47,038 nt of DNA from B16-G9 sp964400655 (GTDB taxonomy: Bacteria > Bacteroidota > Bacteroidia > Bacteroidales > F082): contig CAYNVN010000155.1 of assembly GCA_964400655.1 (NCBI GenBank), forward strand, positions 1 through 47,038, written 5' to 3'. Shown here piece by piece: positions 41,301 to 47,038 of this stretch. The notes beneath the pieces are model-generated. The model did no database searches and was not told where the DNA came from. It saw nothing but the letters and a program-made list of their open reading frames with translations. Made by a program: the position numbers and the translations under genes. Position 1 is the stretch's first letter, and each line of letters starts with the position of its first letter.

Positions 41301-41693
41301 GGTTACCACCACTTCATCGTTTTCCTTAAAGCGGCGGGCTGTCTCCTTCATTACGGCAAACGCCTCGGGCAAAATTTGGTCTAATATCTCCTGACTTTTA
41401 TCGTAACTAACCTTTTCGAGTTTATCTATCTGATTGTAAATCTTCTCTTTTTCATCGGTTTCCAGGTTGAGATCGTTTTCAATTTTGGCACGTAATTCGG
41501 CAATCTCGTTTTCCTCTGCTGCAATATAATCGGCAATTCGTTTTTTAAACTCCACCGTTTTTTGCCTCAGCTCATCGTTGGAAAGCTCTTTAATGGTTTC
41601 GTATGCTTTATGAATATTTTGAACAATGGGATTTAGCGCTTTCATGTCGCGGGTGGCCTTATCGCCCATTATTTTTTTGAAAAATTTTAACAT
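38394..41693 (-). CDS. secA: Protein translocase ATPase SecA
   Basis: A 1099-residue SecA, larger than the 900 of E. coli, as usual in Bacteroidota. The N-terminus ([22 protein letters not shown]) is standard. Walker A is ATGEGKT (192-198), the DEAD-type box is in [23 protein letters not shown], and the second NTPase domain has [16 protein letters not shown] and [18 protein letters not shown]. There is an extra segment before Walker A (about 125-170), and the C-terminal zinc finger [14 protein letters not shown] is intact. SecA drives preproteins through SecYEG. A promoter lies at 41753-41781, about 60 bases upstream of the ATG at 41693. Confidence 0.98.
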   Translation of the reverse strand: [1099 protein letters not shown]

Positions 41694-41752
41694 TGTCGTC
41701 TGTGTTTATAAAAAGAAATCTATTGGTCAATAATTATACCATTTATCAGATA

Positions 41753-41781
41753 CAAAAATATGGCGGGCAAAGTTACTCAAA
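41753..41781 (-). promoter_or_regulatory. Promoter of secA (TTTG-N17-TATTTTTG)
   Basis: On the minus strand TTTG (41781-41778) and TATTTTTG (41760-41753) are 17 bases apart, in the 160-base divergent gap between secA and the UbiA-family gene. The leader would be about 55 bases; no structure in it is obvious. Confidence 0.55.
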
Positions 41782-41823
41782 CCTAAAGAGAAATAGAAAT
41801 ATTATTTTGAAGCGAGAACTTTA

Positions 41824-41831
41824 TATTTTTG
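41824..41831 (+). promoter_or_regulatory. Probable -7 element (TATTTTTG) of the UbiA-family gene
   Basis: TATTTTTG lies 22 bases before the ATG at 41854. The nearest TTG upstream is only 14 bases away, shorter than consensus. Confidence 0.45.
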
Positions 41832-41853
41832 CCGGTAATAATCCCGTTAAACG

Positions 41854-42786
41854 ATGAAAGCAAAACAATTCTTTTCCCTTATCAGATGGCCCAACCTTGT
41901 TATTACGGTTTTAAGCATGGTGCTTATCAGACAGGCAATTATTATTCCGGTGCTCGGTGTGGAGGGAGGAATGGACATAACCGAATTTTTATCTTTAATA
42001 TTTTCGGTGGTGTTTGTTACCATCGGCGGGTATCTTATTAACGATTATTTCGACATGGATGCCGACCGCATAAACAAACCGGGGAAAAATCTTGTTGGCA
42101 CCGTTTTTTCGGTTAGTCTTGTAAAAAACTTGTATTATCTGTTTTCAGCAGCAGGCATCATACTGGGGCTGCTGGTATCGTGGCGGGTTAACGAAATAAA
42201 TTATACGTTGATTTTTATGTTTACCGTGGGAATACTATGGTATTACTCCGAAAGGTATCAGTGTCAGATAATACTGGGAAACGCGGTAGTAGGCATTTTG
42301 AGTGCACTTTCGTTCGGGCTGGTATGGATTTACGATTTTTTTGCCCTGAAAAGCGAACCGGAACTTTTTTCGACGGCACAGAGTAATTTCGGAATGGTAA
42401 GCAAACTGGTGCTGATTTATATGGGATTTGCTTTTGTTACCAGCCTGTTAAGGGAGATGATAAAAGATATTGAGGATTTTAAAGGCGACGAGCGAACGGG
42501 GTGCCGGACACTTCCGGTGGCGGTTGGTGTAACCCGGGCAAAACATTATGCAATGGTTACGGGAATCATATTGCTAATCCTTGTTCTGCGGGCACACTAT
42601 TTTCTTTTTATTTCAGGATTTACTTACGCAGCCGCCTGGTTTGTTTTGGTTGATGTTTTAATCCTGCTGATTATTTATAAACTCAGCAAAGCCGATAATA
42701 CCGAAAATTTCGCCCACCTTTCAAAACTGACCAAACTGCTGATGCTGGCCGGTATTTTTTCGATGACCATGTTTTGGATACGGTAA
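41854..42786 (+). CDS. UbiA-family prenyltransferase (geranylgeranylglycerol-phosphate geranylgeranyltransferase-like)
   Basis: A 310-residue membrane protein with about nine helices. It has the first aspartate motif N63-D-Y-F-D67-x3-D71 in LINDYFDMDADRINKPGKN and the second in DIEDFKGDERTGCRTLPVAVG, both needed to bind Mg2+-prenyl diphosphate. Bacteroidota members of this subgroup are usually named for archaeal digeranylgeranyl lipid enzymes, but menaquinone or heme-O type roles cannot be excluded from sequence. ATG at 41854. It is divergent from secA and meets glgB tail to tail with a 6-base gap. Confidence 0.9.
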   Translation: MKAKQFFSLIRWPNLVITVLSMVLIRQAIIIPVLGVEGGMDITEFLSLIFSVVFVTIGGYLINDYFDMDADRINKPGKNLVGTVFSVSLVKNLYYLFSAAGIILGLLVSWRVNEINYTLIFMFTVGILWYYSERYQCQIILGNAVVGILSALSFGLVWIYDFFALKSEPELFSTAQSNFGMVSKLVLIYMGFAFVTSLLREMIKDIEDFKGDERTGCRTLPVAVGVTRAKHYAMVTGIILLILVLRAHYFLFISGFTYAAAWFVLVDVLILLIIYKLSKADNTENFAHLSKLTKLLMLAGIFSMTMFWIR

Positions 42787-42792
42787 TCCGGT

Positions 42793-44802
42793 TTACACAA
42801 TCCGCTCAAATACCTGCGCCGTGCGGTTGGTATTGTAAACAGAAAGTTTAATGGTTCCGTTGTCGTATTTTGCAATATACCTCACATTGGGGTCAACACG
42901 GCCATGACCGCCAAACCGCACATCGTCGGTAGATAATATCAAACGGTATTCTCCAGGCTTGGGAACCGGAAATTTATAATCGGGAACGGAATTTACCGGA
43001 TGGAAATTAAACAGAAAAATCAGGTTATTCCTTTCAAAAGCAACGGTCTTGTTTTGCTCATCCATGTTGAGCTGATTGCCAAAGAGCGATGACATGATTT
43101 TATGTTCTTTTATAACCCGGATCATTGCTTTGTCAAAATCGGCAAGATAGTGATATTTTAAACCGGGATCGTCCACCAATGACCATTGCCGGCGGCAATA
43201 TTTATAACTCCAGCCATTTCCTTCACGCGGAAAATCAATCCATTCGGGATGGCCGAATTCGTTGCCCATAAAATTCATATAGGCATTACCTCCCAGCGAA
43301 ATGGTAAAGAGCCTGATCATCTTATGCAGTGCCATACCTCTTTCAATAACCAGGTTATCATCGTCCTTTGCCATATGAAAATACATCTCTTTATCCATCA
43401 GGCGGAATGCCAGTGTTTTATCACCCACCAAAGCCTGATCGTGCGATTCGGCATAGGCTACGGTTTTAACATAGGGCAGCCTGTCGTTGAGCACCTGCCA
43501 CATTTCATGGATGTTCCACTCCTCATCACGATACTCCTTAAGCAATTTTATCCAGAAATCGGGAATCCCCATTCCAAGCCGGTAATCGAAACCAAGCCCG
43601 CCTTCATCAACGGGAAAGGTAAGCCCGGGCATACCGGTAACATCTTCGGCAATGGAGACACTTTCGGCATAAATTTCATGGGAAAGCGTATTGGCAAGCT
43701 GCAAATAGGTAATGGCATCATACTCTACCCCCTGCCGGAAATATTTATCAATTGAGTCGATGGTTTCCAAGCCGTGATGATGGTACATCATGGAGCCCAC
43801 ACCGTCGAACCTGAAACCGTCGAAATGAAACTCTTTAAGCCAATATTTTATGTTCGACAGCAAAAAGCGGAGCACTTCGGTTTTACCGTAATCAAACAAT
43901 TTTGAATCCCATTGCGGATGTTCGCCCCTGCTTCCCGGATGAAAATATTGTGCATCGGAACCATCAAACTCATTGATTCCTTCAACGGTATTTTTAACCG
44001 TATGCGAATGGACGATATCCAAAATAACGGCAATACCCATTTGATGGGCTGCTTTGATAAGCTGTTTCAGCTCCTCCGGCGTACCGAACCTTGATGATGG
44101 AGCAAAAAAGTTGGAAACATGATACCCGAAAGATCCGTAATAGGGATGCTCCTGGATGGCCATCAGCTGGATGGCATTGTAACCTCCCGCTTTTACACGC
44201 GGCAGCACATTATCAATAAACTCGAGATAGGTACCTACTCCCTCCTTTTCCTGCGCCATTCCAACATGGCTTTCGTAAATAAACAGCTCGCCTGCCTGCG
44301 CAATGTTATATTGGTCGCCCGACCAGTCAAACTCCTCCGGAAACCAAAGCTGACCACTGAAGTTTTTTGTATCTTCATCCTGTACCACTCTTGTTATGTA
44401 AGCAGGAATCCGGTATTGCAATCCTTTATCCGAGTCAACCAGCACTTTAATTTTACTGCCATGCACAAAAGTATCTTTGTACTGTTCAGCGCTTAGAAAT
44501 ATTTCCCATATACCGAACTCATTGCGTTTTAACGGATGGGTAAACTGCTGCCAGTTATTAAAATCGCCCACAAGGTACAATCCCCTTGCCATGGGTGCCC
44601 ACTCGCGATAAAACCAGCCGTTTTTTTCCGCATCAAAATTGATCCCGAAATATTTATAACCGTCGGCTATTTGCAGCAAACTGCCGAAATCGTTTTCAAT
44701 GGATTTAAGTCTGTTTAAAAAGCGCTGATAACGCTCTTCAATCTCTTTTTCGCCCGGCTCAAGCCACGGATCAACTTTTATCAGTTTTAATTTTTTATTC
44801 AT
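42793..44802 (-). CDS. glgB: 1,4-alpha-glucan (glycogen) branching enzyme
   Basis: A 669-residue GH13 branching enzyme with an N-terminal CBM48 domain (FYREWAPMARGLYLVGDFNNW), followed by the catalytic barrel with region I DIVHSH, the nucleophile D333 in GFRFDGVGSM, the acid/base E386 in AEDVTGMPG and H454-D455 in AESHDQA. A C-terminal all-beta domain follows. The sequence type (YHHHG after region II, LGGNAYMNFMGNEFGHPEW) is that of the GH13_8 group shared with eukaryotes. It forms alpha-1,6 branches in glycogen. ATG at 44802; no other glycogen gene is in the window. A short frame ends 3 bases before it. Confidence 0.96.
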   Translation of the reverse strand: MNKKLKLIKVDPWLEPGEKEIEERYQRFLNRLKSIENDFGSLLQIADGYKYFGINFDAEKNGWFYREWAPMARGLYLVGDFNNWQQFTHPLKRNEFGIWEIFLSAEQYKDTFVHGSKIKVLVDSDKGLQYRIPAYITRVVQDEDTKNFSGQLWFPEEFDWSGDQYNIAQAGELFIYESHVGMAQEKEGVGTYLEFIDNVLPRVKAGGYNAIQLMAIQEHPYYGSFGYHVSNFFAPSSRFGTPEELKQLIKAAHQMGIAVILDIVHSHTVKNTVEGINEFDGSDAQYFHPGSRGEHPQWDSKLFDYGKTEVLRFLLSNIKYWLKEFHFDGFRFDGVGSMMYHHHGLETIDSIDKYFRQGVEYDAITYLQLANTLSHEIYAESVSIAEDVTGMPGLTFPVDEGGLGFDYRLGMGIPDFWIKLLKEYRDEEWNIHEMWQVLNDRLPYVKTVAYAESHDQALVGDKTLAFRLMDKEMYFHMAKDDDNLVIERGMALHKMIRLFTISLGGNAYMNFMGNEFGHPEWIDFPREGNGWSYKYCRRQWSLVDDPGLKYHYLADFDKAMIRVIKEHKIMSSLFGNQLNMDEQNKTVAFERNNLIFLFNFHPVNSVPDYKFPVPKPGEYRLILSTDDVRFGGHGRVDPNVRYIAKYDNGTIKLSVYNTNRTAQVFERIV

Positions 44803-44805
44803 TAT

Positions 44806-44895
44806 TTATCGCTTTTCAAAGGGCCAAACCTGTTCGTCAAAACTCAGACTGTCATCATCCGGAAACCAAGGTAAGTAACCAATTGATTTTATCAC
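44806..44895 (-). CDS. Possible 29-residue peptide upstream of glgB
   Basis: A short frame in the glgB leader, starting with GTG at 44895 (or TTG at 44910), ends with TAA three bases before the glgB ATG. Its peptide has a hydrophobic start, a YLPWFPDDD stretch and an acidic/aromatic tail ending WPFEKR. The promoter at 44918-44949 places it at the very 5' end of the transcript. A translationally coupled peptide is possible, but a chance open frame of 30 codons is also quite likely. Confidence 0.3.
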   Translation of the reverse strand: MIKSIGYLPWFPDDDSLSFDEQVWPFEKR

Positions 44896-44917
44896 ATAAC
44901 AGCCATACAATATTTTT

Positions 44918-44949
44918 CAAAGATACGAAATGGATAATCCCCCTCCAAA
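44918..44949 (-). promoter_or_regulatory. Promoter of glgB (TTTG-N20-TATCTTTG)
   Basis: On the minus strand TTTG (44949-44946) is followed after exactly 20 bases by TATCTTTG (44925-44918), a full match to the Bacteroidota consensus. The leader to glgB would be about 105-110 bases and would include the small frame. Confidence 0.75.
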
Positions 44950-44972
44950 ATAAAAACAACCATTATAACGGT

Positions 44973-44980
44973 TATCTTTG
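44973..44980 (+). promoter_or_regulatory. Probable -7 element (TATCTTTG) of the T9SS cargo gene
   Basis: TATCTTTG on the plus strand lies 19 bases before the ATG at 45000. It overlaps the divergent regulatory region of glgB, whose -33 box is 24 bases away. No -33 TTG is visible for this direction. Confidence 0.5.
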
Positions 44981-44999
44981 TTCTTTTAATTGTGGTTTT

Positions 45000-46346
45000 A
45001 TGAAACATTGGTTTAAATCGTTAGCGGTAATAATTACATTAATTTTTAATCAGGCTTTTGCCCAAAACGACACCCTTGTCTTACGGTCGGAATATGAGAA
45101 AACGGGGGATAAGATTTATGATGTAAATGATCCCGGCGAGGGAACGGTTGTTTATTCGATAATTTCGGGAAACGGCCAGGGATATTATTCAATTAACGCA
45201 TCAAGCGGAATCATTACCATCAACAATACGATTCCCGATGCCTTTAATAACATTCATTACGACTCGCTGATTGTGAACGCATCGGGAAACCAGTATCACA
45301 TCACCATTGCCGACGGTTACGATTATTATTTACTGCAGGTAATAGATTCCACTTATCAGGTACTTGACGAACATAAGGCTTTTTATGTTGATACCGCATC
45401 CAAATGGACAGCTTTTAACAACCTTTGGGGGAAAGGAGATGCTGTTCCCAATGAGGATTTTCGTATTTCTACCATCTGCAAAACCTCACTGCCCGACTCT
45501 GCCATTCTCATGTGGGATGTTCCTTCAAAGGCCTCCGAGTTCGGCGGCAATGCGGTGTGGTGTTACAACAATGTATTTTGGGGAAACCGGAAAAACTATC
45601 GTGAAGACCTTCCGGGATTTCCTTTTCAGATAGACGATCTTGAATTTCTCGGTTTGATATTCAATTTTGAACAACTTTACGGCAATGAGATTTTTAAAAT
45701 TGCCATGAATATGTTTATGACCGACGACAGCATACTTGGTGCAAAACATAAAGGCGATTTCTTTTTTGTATTCGACCAAAACGGAACCTACCTCCCGCCC
45801 TATCCCTACTCGCTGCCCGACACCATTATTGAAGGAAAACCTTTTGCCCTGCTTTACGACGATGAAAACAACAATGAATTTTACGAGCGCCGAAGAACCA
45901 TCATAAAAAACAATGAAAAATTATATAACGGCACACTGGACATCACCGGACTGTTCCACCGCTTTACGGAGGCTGGCTGGCTGAATCCCCTACAATATAT
46001 TTCGCATATCCAATTGGGAGTTGAAGTTACCAAAGGTTTCGGAGCCATCAGAATCAACCATGCCGTTATGACGACCGACTCAACCGCAGTGGCCATTCCC
46101 GAACAACAAACGGCAATCCATACTCCACTTAAGGCTTACCCGAATCCGTCAGCAGGAAAAATTGAAATTGAAGGCACCCCCGGTGAGTTTGATTTTCTTC
46201 AGCTTTTCGATCTGTACGGCCGTAAAATAAACCCTGTTGTTGTACTAACAGCAACGGACAAAGTAATTTTAGACTTACGGGATTTGCCGCGGGGAGTATA
46301 TATTGTTAAAACAAAAAGCTCCTCAACGATGGTAATTCGAAAATAA
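45000..46346 (+). CDS. Secreted T9SS type A cargo protein with a cadherin-like segment
   Basis: A 448-residue protein. The start at 45000 gives a clean signal peptide (MKHWFKSLAVIITLIFNQAFAQ), whereas longer frames from 44883 would bury it. Residues about 25-80 look like a degenerate cadherin repeat (YDVNDPGEGTVVYSI..YYSINASSGIITI). The centre is unrecognised and carries many aromatic and acidic residues. A type A sorting domain closes the protein (AYPNPSAGKIEIEG..LFDLYGRKI..LPRGVYIVKT..MVIRK). It should be exported through T9SS to the surface or medium. No enzymatic signature was seen. It is divergent from glgB. Confidence 0.82.
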   Translation: MKHWFKSLAVIITLIFNQAFAQNDTLVLRSEYEKTGDKIYDVNDPGEGTVVYSIISGNGQGYYSINASSGIITINNTIPDAFNNIHYDSLIVNASGNQYHITIADGYDYYLLQVIDSTYQVLDEHKAFYVDTASKWTAFNNLWGKGDAVPNEDFRISTICKTSLPDSAILMWDVPSKASEFGGNAVWCYNNVFWGNRKNYREDLPGFPFQIDDLEFLGLIFNFEQLYGNEIFKIAMNMFMTDDSILGAKHKGDFFFVFDQNGTYLPPYPYSLPDTIIEGKPFALLYDDENNNEFYERRRTIIKNNEKLYNGTLDITGLFHRFTEAGWLNPLQYISHIQLGVEVTKGFGAIRINHAVMTTDSTAVAIPEQQTAIHTPLKAYPNPSAGKIEIEGTPGEFDFLQLFDLYGRKINPVVVLTATDKVILDLRDLPRGVYIVKTKSSSTMVIRK

Positions 46347-46376
46347 AAGCCTAATTACAGTTTTAATAGTTTCATA

Positions 46377-47038
46377 TTAATCAAAATTATACTTAAACGT
46401 ATAATTCTTACCATTTACCGGAATAATTATTAAAATTTCATCAGCTTTTTTGTATTTAATATTAACATATCCAGATATAACTTTACCTCTCATTAAAGTA
46501 TGTTTTCGCAGATAGCCATTATGCAGTATCTGGTTAATATTAAGTAATTCTTTATTAAATGCATGTATATTATTAGCAGCATTTTGTTGTGCATAATAAT
46601 TTGCTACATAATCATAGCTGTACATATTAGAATAGCCATATGCACTTGATGAATTATAACCTGCCATAGCTGCATTATATGAAGCATTAAAAGCATACAT
46701 CGCAGATGTCCAATTATTTTGGCGATGTACTTTTTTTAAATACTCATCACTTGTTAATGCATATACTTCTTTTTTCTCATCACTTTTTTTGATGATGGCT
46801 TTTACTTCTTCAGGGTTAAATAAAAATGTATTGCTGCTTAGATTTTCAACAACAATATAACTTTGATAATATTTGCCATAACTTCTGGTAATATTTAAAT
46901 GCATTGATACTCGAACTCCATTTTCTTCATAATATAAAAACAAATTACCATCATTATAATACTCTTCTTGCGCTTGTATTAACATCCCGCTAAATACCAA
47001 GACCAAAACAAAAAACAAGGAACTTCGGCGGGGTGGTC
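46377..47038 (-). CDS. AT-rich secreted protein of unknown function (5' end may lie outside window)
   Basis: The frame stays open to the right edge. The first possible start in the window is TTG at 47018, but the codons before it encode PPRRSS, a plausible basic n-region, so the true start may be outside. A signal peptide is clear (LFFVLVLVFSGMLIQAQ). The mature part has a low-complexity middle rich in Tyr, Asn, Ala and Ser (about residues 100-150) and beta-rich ends (VSGYVNIKYKKADEILIIIPVNG). No family is recognised. Its base composition is visibly more AT-rich than the neighbouring genes, which may mean a foreign origin or simply an asparagine/tyrosine-rich protein. Confidence 0.65.
   Translation of the reverse strand, partial: PPRRSSLFFVLVLVFSGMLIQAQEEYYNDGNLFLYYEENGVRVSMHLNITRSYGKYYQSYIVVENLSSNTFLFNPEEVKAIIKKSDEKKEVYALTSDEYLKKVHRQNNWTSAMYAFNASYNAAMAGYNSSSAYGYSNMYSYDYVANYYAQQNAANNIHAFNKELLNINQILHNGYLRKHTLMRGKVISGYVNIKYKKADEILIIIPVNGKNYTFKYNFD

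Noticed and set aside
43186..43755. A 189-codon plus-strand frame opposite glgB
   Set aside because: It mirrors the branching enzyme's catalytic barrel codons and resembles no protein.
44883..44999. Longer N-terminus for the T9SS cargo gene
   Set aside because: The extension crosses the divergent promoters and has no protein-like sequence; the ATG at 45000 starts a normal signal peptide.

Overview
The window is a chromosomal segment of a Bacteroidota bacterium, most likely from the Bacteroidales/Marinilabiliales side of the phylum; I cannot fix the genus. The reasons are: proteins with type IX secretion (T9SS) C-terminal sorting domains of both the gliding-associated (type B) and the short type A kind; -7 elements of the Bacteroidota form TAnnTTTG, some with TTG/TTTG 17-20 bases upstream; families largely confined to the phylum (DUF2851, the GH3/beta-lactamase fusion, a SecA of about 1100 residues); and the gene pair zapA / 6S-like RNA / rny. 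It reads as ordinary core chromosome with short repeat-rich gaps. I see no prophage, transposase gene, CRISPR array, tRNA or rRNA.

Layout. 1-1167: the 3' end of a large repetitive secreted adhesin-like protein. 1184-5062 (minus): macrodomain protein and DUF1858 protein, a small outer-membrane barrel, RNase Y, a 6S-RNA-like gene, ZapA and a small coiled-coil partner. 5174-9914: DUF2851, a methyltransferase, a short secreted Ig-like protein, dGTPase and RecR. 10038-12452 (plus): a MORN-repeat (YwqK-like) protein, TatA and a MATE transporter. 12453-13094: a solitary antitoxin-like gene and a 223-bp palindromic, MITE-like element. 13095-15497: PurE, facing a KdsC-like phosphatase, a DUF2520 dehydrogenase-like protein and an unknown membrane protein. 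15636-24398 (minus): a signalling block made of CheD, a hybrid histidine kinase, a secreted beta-helix/LamG protein and a second PAS kinase. 24615-29581: peptidoglycan-related genes (Bax-like glucosaminidase; NagZ-like GH3 fused to a serine beta-lactamase-like domain) around an XdhC homologue. 29582-30238: a gene-free stretch of tandem and inverted repeats. 30239-32345 (plus): AI-2E-like permease, YtxH-like protein and a two-helix membrane protein. 32388-41693 (minus): frr, a PMT-like glycosyltransferase, pyrH, a patatin-BamA type protein, a lipoprotein and secA. 41854-47038: a UbiA-family prenyltransferase, glycogen branching enzyme with a possible 29-residue upstream peptide, a T9SS cargo protein, and an AT-rich secreted protein running off the window.

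The most interesting observation is the CheD-hybrid kinase pair. CheD is a receptor glutamine deamidase normally found with chemoreceptors and CheA/B/C/R, none of which are here. The kinase 24 bases downstream carries a Gln-rich coiled coil between two PAS domains. Five consecutive heptads there match the (A/S)-x-x-(Q/E)-Q-x-x-(A/S) pattern I recall for CheD substrates. This suggests, as inference, a chemotaxis-independent system in which CheD tunes a sensor kinase by deamidating its signalling helix.

Other points worth following are the 6S-like RNA, the nested small GC-rich palindromes inside larger repeats, a possible nuclease-like signature in DUF2851, and the frequent use of TTG start codons.
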